A stretch of 10,683 bases of DNA, taken from NCBI GenBank assembly GCA_032353305.1, contig JAUCNG010396589.1:1-10683 (forward strand), written 5' to 3'. The position numbers and the translations under genes were made by a program. Source of the DNA: Cephalothrix spiralis (taxonomy: Eukaryota; Nemertea; Palaeonemertea; Archinemertea; Cephalotrichidae). This document shows, one piece after another, positions 1 to 7,925 of this stretch. The notes under the pieces were generated by a model that saw nothing but the letters and a program-made list of their open reading frames with translations, did not search any database and had not been told where the DNA came from. Position 1 is the first letter of the stretch; the number at the start of each line of letters is the position of its first letter.

Positions 1-110
1 CACTTTGTAAGACCCCGTGACCGTAATGGCTAAGGCCGATGTGATCGTGGGTCAATGTAAATATATATGTAAGAATGTCGTATCTATGAATAAAAGAATT
101 TATTACTAGT
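1..110 (+). other. Possible 3' end of a neighbouring transcript or degraded tRNA-derived repeat
   Basis: The first 60 bases are more GC-rich than what follows and include TAATGGCTAAGGC, which resembles the A-box region of a tRNA-Arg-derived SINE. A weak B-box-like GGGTCAATG follows. AATAAA occurs at 86-91. Alternatively this is the 3' UTR of a convergent plus-strand gene cut off by the window edge. Neither reading is secure. Confidence 0.2.
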
Positions 111-1034
111 TCAACCCCTTTGGTAATACCCCTTTGCTAGAAGACAATTAAGTTTTTCAAACACAGAAATATAAATCAATAAATAAGTATCTTAATGTTT
201 AACACTATTAAATACACGAACTTCATAAACAAAAATGCATCCTGATTATTATTTCAGTTAACGAAACTAAATATTTCGAATAAATTAAAGAAAGATATCA
301 GAATTAATAACATAATTTTAGAACAGCCTTATTATATAAACAAGTTTTACACTCTGTACCATCAAGTACCATATGGTAGCTTACCACCTGAAAGGTGTTT
401 AAATATAGCATTGTGGTTTAGTCATTTAAGGACACATCATCGCTCTACAACACACAATTCAAAACATAGCGTACATGCTAAAAATAGCTCATTTCTACGT
501 TTTAAGAATACACGTTCGTAGGCCTATTGACAGATGAAAGTTTGACATGGAATAAATTAACATTAATTACAGGAGTAACACGTAGTATATGTAAAAAATA
601 TTCACGTATAAACAAAAAAAATTGGTTTTACCCACTAACTCGAAATTACACTTAGGCGAAACCCGATAGAGCAAAAATCGAAATAGGCACCCCTACTGAC
701 CCCTATCAGTAATAATTAACTCATTGAAAATTTCGAAAAATAGATCGTTAATTTATGTTTAATGTTCATCGATGCGATACGCGGTAAATACCAAGATATT
801 TGATTATAAAACCATATTTATCAAAAATACTTGAAAACAATAGACGATTTAGTTTTCTTTGATTTTTGGGACAAATATTTCACAGTTTTTAAAAATCTTA
901 AATCAATTTCAAACTTTATTGTTAATTAAATATGTTATTAGAAGTTATTGAAAAATGTTTTAAATTTTAATCTTATTTTAATATTGCATTATTTTTTAAT
1001 ATGTACATTTGTAAATTGTAATAAACTTTAGTTG
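111..1034. other. AT-rich intergenic stretch, nothing recognised
   Basis: No long open frame, RNA gene or clear repeat is visible. The only structures are small, such as the palindrome TACCATATGGTA near 369-380. It lies downstream of the DNAJB9 3' end. Confidence 0.5.
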
Positions 1035-1044
1035 TTTATTTATT
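1035..1044 (-). terminator. Candidate poly(A) signal, two overlapping AATAAA
   Basis: The plus strand tttatttatt reads AATAAATAAA on the gene's strand, about 645 nt after the stop. No strong GU-rich downstream element is visible, so the choice among nearby hexamers is tentative. Confidence 0.35.
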
Positions 1045-1688
1045 TACTTGTAAGTTGTAAGGAGATTCCATTCAAACAATTTTAAATAGGGCGACTATTT
1101 TCATTTTTGCTTTAATAGTGGAATCAGCCTTCGTGGAATTACGCGTTCATAGTGGGAATTCACCGAAAATTGAACTGTGGTAAATATAGGACATATCCAT
1201 ATTGTCAAGGAAATAAAAATAATAGTACAGGTGTACGGATTTCACAGTTAGATCGACTTAATCTGAGTCCAATGCATATGAATTTAGATTCTAATTCAGC
1301 GAGCTGCAGACCTGCAGTTATCGCTACTGTGAAATCCATAGACCTGAGTATTTTTCGTGAGTTTCAATATATAAAAGCCTGTTATGACTGCAATTAAAAA
1401 TTGCTTTCCAAATATCACTTATTATCTAGATAATCTAGATAGATTTTTTTGGTCTAAATTGGTTTTTAGTTTTGTTATAAGCATAAGCCCCTTCCCCGTA
1501 TTTATAAAGGCTTTGGTGTTCAATGTTCGGACTCCAGTGGAACCACTTCTCACTGAGCTGAGCTGGGGGAATTGCTTTGAAGTTTGAATACATTCAAGGA
1601 CGGCAATACCATGTACAATCCAGTTTGCATACATACAAAGATAATCAGGATGGAATTTTCAAGGATGAAGCATACACAATTATGTAAA
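1045..1688 (-). other. Probable DNAJB9 3' UTR
   Basis: AT-rich sequence follows the TGA. The first plausible poly(A) hexamers met in transcript direction are ATTAAA (1116-1111) and the overlapping AATAAA pair at 1044-1035, giving a 3' UTR of roughly 570-670 nt. Short open frames here on either strand show no recognisable protein. A small palindromic run of ATCTAGAT units lies near 1425-1445. Confidence 0.5.
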
Positions 1689-1765
1689 TCAATGACACTC
1701 GGTGTGTGTCATGACAGTATTTCCTTCCCTTCTTGTGACAGTATGGCACGTTTGTCCTCCTGATC
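1689..1765 (-). CDS. DNAJB9: DNAJB9 last coding exon (conserved C-terminal cysteine tail)
   Basis: The acceptor TTTGTTTCTTTTGCAG ends at 1766. The exon gives two bases that complete Arg207, then 24 codons and TGA (1691-1689). It encodes [18 protein letters not shown] followed by one His. From memory, human DNAJB9 ends in CRTVTQRRGNMVTTYTDC plus a few residues; spacing and most positions agree. The phase (1 base upstream, 2 here) matches the donor at 6549. The homology and splice signals are what place this exon 4.8 kb from its partner. Confidence 0.9.
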
Positions 1766-4700
1766 CTGCAAAAGAAACAAATTTTAAAATATGAACATCA
1801 GAATACGAAAACAGTTTAGGACAAATGTCGGGGTAAGACTGAAACGCGGAAATTACGCGGACTGCGGACTCGCCGCGGAATATAACAGTCTGATACGTAG
1901 AATCCTGCCTCGCGGACCGGACTAAGCAAGACATATAATTATAAGGCTTTAAAAACCAAAAAATATGTCATAGTTACATTTGAAAAATGAAAAAAATACT
2001 GAATAAAGAGTTAGTAGCCATGGGCCTACTCAGTGGAATTTTGTATGATTAACGCTGTCGAATGCCTTGTGACTTGTGTATGTCTACAAAAACTCTAAAA
2101 GGTGTAAGAGCCAGAGTTACGCAAAAATATAAAAAATCCCAAAATAAATCTCATGATATCAAATAAAATCTTGAAGATTATAAAATCCCAAATAATAATT
2201 AACAGATTAAAAAAATTCTCGCAAATAATGAATTTCAAGATATTTTGATTTTTTCATAAGGGAGTTTTAGGGATTTATTTATTTTTGTTATTTTCATTTT
2301 TTCAAGTGTTTTTTAAATCTTCAAAATTTTATTTGACATCACGAGATTTTGTTTTGGGGGGGGGGGATTATTCTTGAAGTGATTATTTGGGGATTTACTT
2401 TATTTTTTTTAAGGCTTTGTATAATCATCTATAATCCGGGCCGCGAGGAGAGGATTCCGCGTTTTAGACTGCTATATTCCGCGGCGAGTCCGTGGTCCGC
2501 CTAATTTCCGCGTTTCAGTCTTACTTCAAATGTCGTAAATACATTTAGATTAAAATAAAAATTATTACCAGCTGGATTTATAAATATACTTGTCTACTTG
2601 ACAGCTGTATTGAAGCAGTTGGGAATGTGGATAAATGATGACGACAGCTAAAATAATTGGTATATTTATGCCTATTCTACGAAGTGAGATATTTGAATTG
2701 TATGCTAATAAGATGAATAAAAATAAAGCATTTTCAACTTTTATTAAATCTGGTAAAATAATTACTGAATGAAAACATGATCCATCGTTAAAAGTAAGTA
2801 TGTGGATACATGCAATATATCTCAATAAAAAAGGAAACACTCTAGATTACGTTATATGACTTATTCACACATATTTTTAAGGCTGGGAGAATGAGAGAAA
2901 TATGCCCAAAAATGCATGGTCGTCTCTTCCAAATAAAAGATTTGGCACAAATCCGTTTATAAACAAGGCTAGTTAGGCTACCCAAATGACCATTGGTTTC
3001 AATTTTCCCCAGTCTAAAAATGCTATCAATCATAGAAACTAGAAAAAGACGGACGTTTAAAAGATTGGGGTGCACTGGGGAGGAGCATCTCGATACCCTC
3101 ATCTGAATTCAATTGCTTATTTTCATTTCTCAAAAATAACAAGGCGAGGCGTGTCGAGATGGGGAGGGAGTCAGATAATTATCCGTATACCATCCATCCC
3201 AAAATGCAGCATATCTATACCATGAAATATACATGTTATCGCAGGAAGGCACTAGCAAAAAAGTTTGATACTTCTTGCGCCTTATAAGTGCACCCACGAC
3301 ATTTAAATTCATAATTGGATTTTCGTTACATTAGGTTTTTCTTCTATATAGGGCGTCAGATGACTAGCTCAAATAGACACAATGGTCCGCTTGCTCAGTA
3401 TTTACCCTTAGGCCTGTAGACCTAACCCGCACTCTAATCTATTTGTCCCACTCCACGTGTTTAACCTGACTGAGCCACCCATGAAGCTATGCGCTGAGAA
3501 ACTTGCTTAAGATTAATTCTACCAGATGGAAAATGGTGTTGAGACTGGGTATCGTTCCAGGGACCCCTGGATTGCTGTCCGAGCGCTCTGACCACTTCAC
3601 CACCAGGTCACAAAGGCAGATTAATATTTTAAAATCAATGTAGCTCACTTGTTTATGGACGGATTCACGCCAAATCTTTTTGTTTAGAAGGGTCCTTCCA
3701 TTCCGATCCCCATCGTTATCTGAATACTTATCTTATTCACCGTGAATATAATAAGTATTGAGAAAACGAAGGTAATCGGAATAGGGTCCTTCAAAATAAG
3801 TCACAATCTGGCTGGTTCCTATGATTGGGATAGAGAACGCTCACTATTGTTTTAAATGTCCACGATCGACCTCATTTTGTCTTAGTTTCATATCGTCTGA
3901 ACTGAGAATGAGGTATGATATTGGACCCTGGGAATGAGGATGATTCTAACTGTGACATTAAATCTAGAAAAGCAGTCAAGCCATGCTGAGCACACTGTTT
4001 CGATGATAAAACTTAATAAACTTATATTAAAGATGACATTTTAAGATATAAAATGTTCATTTTTTACTAAAAAAATGTAAGCCCTACTGGTTGATATCTG
4101 TACTATACTATACTATGTACATTGATACAGGATATAAAAATCCAGGTAAAACCTGTACTTTAGCACGGTATAAAAAATCATAATTGGCTCATGGTTGGTA
4201 TCATAGAACAGGTTTTTATGTGCATGAAATAATTTACAATATAAAAATATATTTGTGAGGAAGAAAATAACCAAGTTATGAAAGAATTTTATAAAACAAA
4301 ACAAATCCCCGACACAGTTAGGTTCTGTGCTTGAAATAGTTAACGAAATAAAAAACATGTTACATTTACGAGGAAGAAATAACCAAGTCGTCAAAGAATT
4401 TTATAAAACAAAACAAATCTCCGATACAGGTTACACATACGCTTAAGCCCTGCCACGTGCAAATAAGGCATCAGAATAATCAAAATTTATTCGTTAAGAA
4501 TCCAAAATATTAAAAAAAGAGAATTTTTATTTATTTTCCTTCGATTAAGCTTTTGAGGGGCAGAAATGAGTATCCACTAAAGAACAGACCAATGATTTAA
4601 ACCATAACCGAGGTCTTTGAAAATGCTGATCCCTCGGGGGTCGCCTGGGTAGGGGTGGGGGCAAAAAACGTGATTTTTTGGGATTAAATAAAAATTAGAA

Positions 4701-7700
4701 TTTTTTTCATTTGCCCCCAGGGGGTAGGGCTGGTCAATTAAACCCCAAAAAGTGATCAGACCGACCCCCACGTTTTTGCCCCTCACCCCTACCGAGGAGG
4801 GGGCAAAAATCTAAACCCCCGAGGGATCAGCATTTTCCAAGACCTCTTTCCAGAAATATATAGTTTGTGATGTGGGGGTCATCTATCCGCCAATATGAAA
4901 AACCGAGGGGGGGCACTTTTGGTATAAAAATAATTGCCCTCGCCAATTTTTCCATCCAATGCTGACCATTTTTAAAAAACATTATTTTTTAGTGGGAAAT
5001 CCCCTAAGTTAAAATTATATTTTTTCAACACTTTTTTGTAATAGTTTACAACTAAATAAAGGAATTGATTTTTTTAAATTTTAGATTGCTATTAAATTAA
5101 ATGTTCCTCAACGAATGCTATTATTGAGCTACTGAAAGGGCAGATTATTAATCCATCGTATGATCTCTTATTATTCTGATGCCTTTTGGATTAAAATACT
5201 ATAATAAGAAATCATCGAATTATTACAGCTATGGCTTTTTTGCAGTGCGCGCCGTGCGCGCCTTCTTGCGTTCTGCTTTTCTTCTGTAAGGGTATTTCTT
5301 TGGATCTCCACTAACTACATAACTAAGGTCCTCCATAATTCCACTTATTGAATCGAAAACTAAAACAAAACGTATGAAAATAACACATGCGCAGTAGTGA
5401 AGCATATATAATAACACAAGGGTGCACACTCTTCCATAATATGAGTCTGAACATTGCAGAAAAAGGCATTAAATGTAATTTAAAAATTAGTTTTATTCAA
5501 TATTTCAAAAGGGTAGTATACTAATGAGGCCCTCCGAAGTCATACCGAGGCAATTTGCATACCCGACAGTTGCCGAAGTTTAATCGGCTATGTAATACAG
5601 CCTGTATTATGGTAATTAGGCTTCCAAAGCGAGGCTTCCGAATAAGTCTTTCCAGTCATTACCATAAAAAAGGCTGTCATTACATAGCCGATTGAACTTC
5701 GGAAAATGTCGGGACACTGTTTACAAGAAATACAAGGTGTAAAAAGAAACCTAACGTGTTAAATACACATGTGTATACAACCTTTGACTTTTTTTAATAA
5801 GTTTTCTGCAAATTAAGTAGTAAGTCGAGATGACTTCTGTCAAATTTTTGGTATAGAATCTAGTAAGCAAACTAAATTTTATTACGCAAACTTTGAGTTA
5901 TGATTTTTATTATTTATTTTTTTTATTATGATTATTTTGTTTGCTACTTTTTTTTTAAATCTCAATTATTTATAAAAATGTAAATTATATTCGAGTTTTT
6001 TTTGTTTTTTTGTTTTGGATTGTTCAATTTATTACTTCCCGTTGTTATTATTATTGCTATTTTGTTTATTTAAATCTGTATTTATAATTGTCTCTTTTGA
6101 AAATAAAAAAAATTATAAATAAAAAAAAAACCTGGTCGACCCATAAAATTATTCTTGGAGTGTGTACCCTAATCAATACAACATTTACAGGCATTTTGTG
6201 CCCAGAGTGTTGTGCAATCACACAAAAATAAAGCAAAATTAATCAGTATATTCAGGCCTCCGATGTATGGAATTGGAATCTAATCATGAAAAAAAAATTT
6301 GACTCAAAATATAGAATGCTTTGTTAAAAATTAGACTTTTGTTGGAGCATAACCCGGCTAATAACTAGTTGCGACAATTCTTCACTTTGGTGAAATTCGT
6401 ACCAAGTGAGCTAAAAGTGGTATCTCAGAGGCCTGGATATATTTGGAATAACAGCGAGTTTATGTATTTGCAAAGCATGTAAGCGGATTCTCAAAATATA
6501 CACGTAATTCCATAATAAATACGCTTCAACAGAAATTCTATATACTTACTACTTTTTCCCCCAGTTTGTTGTACAGTATCCCCAAAACCACCTCCAAATC
6601 CAAAATCATTAGCATCATTACCACCAAAAAAGGAATCAAAGTTTCCAAAATGTCCACCAAACATATCGTCGTCATCATCAAAAAGACTACTGAAACGACC
6701 CTTTGCTCGTTTCTTTCCTTTTTTAAATCCTTCTCCATCTGCCTTTTTCCTTTTTTGTTTAAAATTGTTCATTTGATCATCAAAATCTTTGAAAAAGTCC
6801 CCAAAATCGAAATTAAATCCTTCAAAACCACCTCCAGCTCCACCTCCAAAACCACCTCCTCCGAAATTGCTGTTAATTCCATCCTCTCCAAAATTATCAT
6901 AAGTCTTCCTTTTCTCAGGATCACTCAAAACTTCATAAGCTGCAAAAAATAGGAAGCAATGTTATTGTTAAGTGATGCCATTGGTTAGGCCTACTGTTCG
7001 GTTACCCCGCCAAAATATTAGAGTTTTTATTTCCACCCGCTTGGTCTTACCAAAGTACTGTTTGGTCTACCTGACAAGAAACACATCGATCATAATTTTG
7101 GCTAAACAAGTAAATCAGCAAAAAAACAGCAAAAATGTCTGAATTTTTTTAAGCTTTCCTAAGGTTCTTCATTAGAGTATAAATTATAACAAATTTTTTA
7201 CACTAATCATGGTTAAAAGAACGACAAATGATAATATCATCACTTTATTCAAGATAAGAAGACAGGCAGGGAAACTACAAGTACATAATACTTAGTTATA
7301 CAACAATGTAGGCATATTATCCCACGAAGGGTCATTCCGAGCACTAAAGATCACAAATTAGGATACAATAGCTATTTTTGAGATAGCTTCTCTGAAAACT
7401 TTAAATGATAACTCATTATTGTCAATCAGTTTGTGAATGTCTTTCAGGTGTTTCATGTTTTCGTTATCGATATACCCAGATACTTATGAAGGCCTTCATA
7501 AGTATCTGATATACCCTCTAGATCCAATTTCAACAGCAACAAATTTTGTCTTAACATTATTAGATTCAATGTCACTTATGAGAGGTGAGTATTTTGTAAT
7601 AAAAACATAAAAGGTGGGAGAAAACGAAGCCGAACAATGAAATACCACAAAGTAAAAAATCCTGATTTTACCTTTTGCTATTTCAATAAATTTTTCTTCT

Positions 7701-7900
7701 GCCCTTTTCTTATCCTTATCCTTATTTTTGTCCGGATGATATTTAAGTGCAAGGTTTCTGAATGCCTTTTTGATTTCTTTTTGTGTTGCAGTCTTTTTAA
7801 CACCTATAATGTCATAATAATTTTTAGAAGCAGCAGTAACTATTGTTACAAGTGCTGCATGGCACACTGCGCAGAATATGAAGTAATTATTGATAAGCAT
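1689..7900 (-). CDS. DNAJB9: DnaJ homolog subfamily B member 9-like (ERdj4), spliced
   Basis: The coding sequence is join of 7900-7672, 6939-6550 and 1765-1689 on the minus strand: 229+390+77 nt, giving 231 residues plus TGA. Seen: a hydrophobic N-terminus (residues about 5-24) ending in an Ala-rich likely cleavage site; a J domain (about 26-93) with YYDIIGV, a Lys-rich helix II and HPD at 55-57; a Gly/Phe-rich stretch (102-126); a basic patch (137-158); an Asp run (164-168); a second Gly/Phe block (170-196); and a tail with cysteines at 213 and 230. Family knowledge: DNAJB9 is an ER J-protein of about 223 residues in human that stimulates the BiP ATPase, assists ER-associated degradation and restrains IRE1; it is induced by the unfolded protein response. 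The C-x16-C tail matches the human tail as I remember it (about 11 of 18 identical), which separates it from generic DnaJ proteins. I see no KDEL-type retention signal. I chose the ATG at 7900 because the upstream in-frame ATG at 7936 lies in the intron's pyrimidine tract. No ERSE or UPRE was found on the upstream side within the window. Confidence 0.93.
1831..2526. mobile_element. Mutator-like nonautonomous element (MITE) with long TIRs and 9-bp TSD
   Basis: The two ends are inverted copies: left 1831-1920 starts GGGTAAGACTGAAACGCGG, and right 2436-2526 is its reverse complement with few mismatches over about 90 bp. Weaker similarity continues inward another 30-40 bp. The element is flanked by the perfect 9-bp direct repeat CAAATGTCG (1822-1830 and 2527-2535). 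Long TIRs plus a 9-bp target duplication are the hallmarks of the Mutator/MULE superfamily; assignment is by structure only. No transposase frame is present in the 696 bp. The GC-rich CGCGG-containing TIRs stand out from the AT-rich surroundings. Confidence 0.8.
2136..2368. repeat. Inner inverted repeat of the Mutator-like element
   Basis: The left arm 2136-2180 and right arm 2316-2368 are inverted copies (right arm has AATCTTCAAAATTTTATTTG, left arm its near reverse complement). They are separated from the outer TIRs by unrelated sequence, so the element is a two-tier fold-back. An 11-G run (2356-2366) lies in the right arm where the left arm has CCC. Confidence 0.7.
2536..3335. other. Intron stretch with no recognised feature
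   Basis: Several short open frames exist on the minus strand (for example within 2565-2840, 2842-3102 and 3130-3312), but none resembles a known protein, and they do not form an evident continuous decayed element. Confidence 0.45.
3336..3611 (-). mobile_element. tRNA-derived SINE
   Basis: On the minus strand the head reads GTGACCTGGTGGTGAAGTGG and carries an A-box (TGGTGAAGTGG, 3602-3592). About 33 nt later is a degenerate B-box (GGAACGATACC, 3558-3548). The first bases of the head and the CCCAGTCTC near 3541-3549 could pair as an acceptor stem. The tRNA-like head occupies about 3611-3541. A tRNA-unrelated body appears to continue to about 3336, but its 3' boundary is a guess: no clear A-tail or target duplication was found. 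Pol III promoter spacing is typical of SINEs. It is probably inactive because the B-box is poor. Confidence 0.6.
3687..3792. mobile_element. Short inverted-repeat element (MITE-like hairpin)
   Basis: The left arm (from GAAGGGTCCTTCCATTCCGAT to about 3739) and right arm (about 3745-3792, ending ATCGGAATAGGGTCCTTC) are imperfect inverted copies, sharing for example ATTCCGAT and AATACTTAT, and folding almost end to end. No clear target duplication was found, so the superfamily is unknown. Confidence 0.5.
3793..4222. other. Intron stretch with no recognised gene
   Basis: Nothing longer than a small ACTAT-type simple repeat (near 4099-4115) is visible. Small GAATGAGG/CCTCATT inverted motifs near 3870-3920 are too short to call. 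Confidence 0.45.
4223..4437. repeat. Two-copy direct (tandem) duplication, about 113-bp unit
   Basis: The segment starting GAGGAAGAAAATAACCAAG at 4257 recurs at 4370 with few changes. Both copies continue through AAAGAATTTTATAAAACAAA and then a CCGAYACAG motif (to about 4322 and 4437). Similarity upstream of each copy (GAAATAA..., 4226 and 4344) suggests one adjacent duplication followed by divergence. It shows no coding content I recognise. Confidence 0.7.
4438..4609. other. Unannotated intron sequence
   Basis: AT-rich, with no open frame or repeat beyond single A runs. Confidence 0.4.
4610..4846. mobile_element. GC-rich inverted-repeat element (MITE-like, 237 bp)
   Basis: The left terminus GAGGTCTTTGAAAATGCTGA continues through TCCCTCGGGGGT and is matched by the inverted right terminus (one mismatch over about 31 bp). 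Inner parts also pair with indels: GGGTAGGGGTGGGGGCAAAAA on the left against its complement in the right arm. The whole unit folds back. No convincing target duplication flanks it. G-rich and C-rich arms in an AT-rich intron mark it as foreign sequence. Confidence 0.65.
4847..5228. other. Intron stretch, nothing recognised
   Basis: A short G-rich patch (about 4872-4915) resembles the neighbouring element in composition, but I could not align it to it. The rest is AT-rich without features. Confidence 0.4.
5229..5359 (-). CDS. Possible small terminal exon encoding a basic C-terminus (uncertain)
   Basis: On the minus strand, TTTTGTTTTAG (ending 5360) could be an acceptor. It is followed by two bases and 42 codons to a TAG at 5231-5229. 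The predicted peptide begins [19 protein letters not shown] and ends in a Lys/Arg-rich tail with two Arg-Thr-Ala repeats, made by a 9-nt duplication (TGCGCGCCG, near 5245-5261 on the plus strand). The acceptor phase is compatible with the DNAJB9 donor at 6549, so an alternative last exon lacking the cysteine tail is formally possible. I do not recognise the peptide. It may equally be a relic or a chance open frame. Confidence 0.2.
5360..5561. other. Unannotated intron sequence
   Basis: No feature recognised. GAGGCCCTCCGAAG just before the next element resembles short motifs inside it (AGGCTTCCGAA). Confidence 0.35.
5562..5713. mobile_element. Inverted-repeat element (MITE-like, about 152 bp)
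   Basis: The left arm starts CCCGACA and runs through CCGAAGTTTAATCGGCTATG (5573-5592) to about 5616. The right arm (about 5657-5713) is its inverted copy ending TGTCGGG. Over about 50 bp only a few positions differ. The loop contains a direct repeat of AGGCTTCC. No target duplication is evident, so the family is unassigned. Confidence 0.6.
5880..6132. repeat. AT-rich low-complexity region
   Basis: There are long T runs (for example 5948-5956, 5997-6013) followed by A runs (6104-6130). No coding potential is visible. The rest of 5714-6549 is ordinary AT-rich intron apart from a small hairpin (6382-6409) with TCACTT and AAGTGA arms. Confidence 0.5.
6550..6939 (-). CDS. DNAJB9: DNAJB9 second coding exon (end of J domain, Gly/Phe/Asp-rich middle)
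   Basis: The acceptor is TATTTTTTGCAG ending at 6940. The exon encodes the second part of Ala77 through Ser206 plus one base. It holds the end of the J domain ([14 protein letters not shown]), two Gly/Phe blocks, a Lys/Arg patch and five consecutive Asp. The donor is at 6549 (GTAAGT, exact consensus). Without splicing, the frame runs on about 20 codons of intron to a stop near 6491. The repetitive GGN/TTT codons produce a spurious open frame on the plus strand, which I omit. Confidence 0.92.
7292..7594 (-). pseudogene. Non-LTR retroelement ORF2 C-terminal relic
   Basis: Reading the minus strand from about 7594 gives [12 protein letters not shown], then [13 protein letters not shown]. After the palindrome insert comes [20 protein letters not shown] and later [12 protein letters not shown], to a TAA at 7294-7292. 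From family memory, VE[IV]GSRG followed by a [SY]-[FY]-[VI]-I-[FY]-x-x-R-[NS]-x-x-x-W ending is common at the C-terminus of invertebrate reverse-transcriptase proteins; I do not name the clade. Breaks: a TGA at 7498-7496 inside the palindrome and a TAA at 7360-7358. Possible element poly(A) hexamer AATAAA at 7248-7243. The rest of the element is missing. Confidence 0.6.
7469..7516. repeat. Perfect 30-bp palindrome flanked by 9-bp direct repeats
   Basis: AGATACTTATGAAGG is followed directly by its exact reverse complement (7478-7507), with no spacer. GATATACCC occurs on both sides (7469-7477 and 7508-7516). Deleting the palindrome and one repeat (39 bp) joins the retroelement relic in frame, so this is an insertion into the relic. 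It is like a minimal element of two abutted 15-bp inverted repeats with a 9-bp target duplication. Confidence 0.85.
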
Positions 7901-7907
7901 ATTGAGC
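7672..7907 (-). CDS. DNAJB9: DNAJB9 first coding exon (signal peptide and most of J domain)
   Basis: The exon opens after an acceptor (pyrimidine-rich tract then CAG ending at 7908), carries 7 nt of 5' UTR, then ATG at 7900-7898. It encodes residues 1-76 plus one base: signal sequence, J-domain helices I and II, the HPD loop and helix III up to FIEIAK. It ends AAAG|GTAAAA at 7672/7671, a good donor with phase 1. The next exon supplies the two missing bases, giving IAK-A-YEVLSD, which is the expected J-domain continuation. Confidence 0.92.
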
Positions 7908-7925
7908 CTGAAAAAAACAAACAGA
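7908..7925 (-). other. DNAJB9: Splice acceptor of a 5' UTR intron
   Basis: In minus orientation the bases before the start codon read as a T-rich run ending TTTTTTTCAG at 7908, followed by GCTCAAT and ATG. This is a strong acceptor, so the transcript has an upstream untranslated exon. Its donor could not be fixed: several weak GT sites occur to the right (near 8559 and 8979), and the best-looking one (GAG|GTGAGG) is at 10552. Confidence 0.75.

Larger units (their letters stand above)
1766..6549 (-). other. DNAJB9 long intron before the last coding exon
   Basis: A 4784-bp intron with GTAAGT donor and TTTTGCAG acceptor. It holds most of the mobile elements in the window: a Mutator-like MITE only 66 bp upstream of the acceptor, a SINE, three smaller inverted-repeat elements, a tandem duplication and an unexplained basic open frame. 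The acceptor's pyrimidine tract is intact despite the nearby insertion. Confidence 0.85.
6940..7671 (-). other. DNAJB9 intron between first and second coding exons
   Basis: A 732-bp GT-AG intron in phase 1. It contains a retroelement C-terminal relic (7594-7292) and a perfect palindrome (7478-7507), described separately. The part from 6943 to about 7240 shows no recognisable gene, RNA or repeat. Confidence 0.88.

Noticed and set aside
2842-3312. Two consecutive minus-strand open frames as a possible hidden gene
   Set aside because: No motif, no splice signals joining them and no similarity I can recognise.
3455-4458. CACGTG-containing sites (near 3455 and 4453) as stress-response elements for DNAJB9
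   Set aside because: They lie deep in the third intron, and the full ERSE or UPRE patterns are absent.
4561-4857. CAGAAAT on both sides of the 4610-4846 element as a target duplication
   Set aside because: The left copy is about 40 bp away from the inverted-repeat end, so it does not border the element.
6566-6952. 128-codon open frame on the plus strand over the second coding exon
   Set aside because: It is the antisense of the Gly/Phe/Asp-rich DNAJB9 exon; low-complexity codons keep the opposite frame open.
519-6993. TAGGCCTA octamer at 519-526 and 6986-6993 as a regulatory site
   Set aside because: Two copies with no positional logic; probably compositional in this genome.
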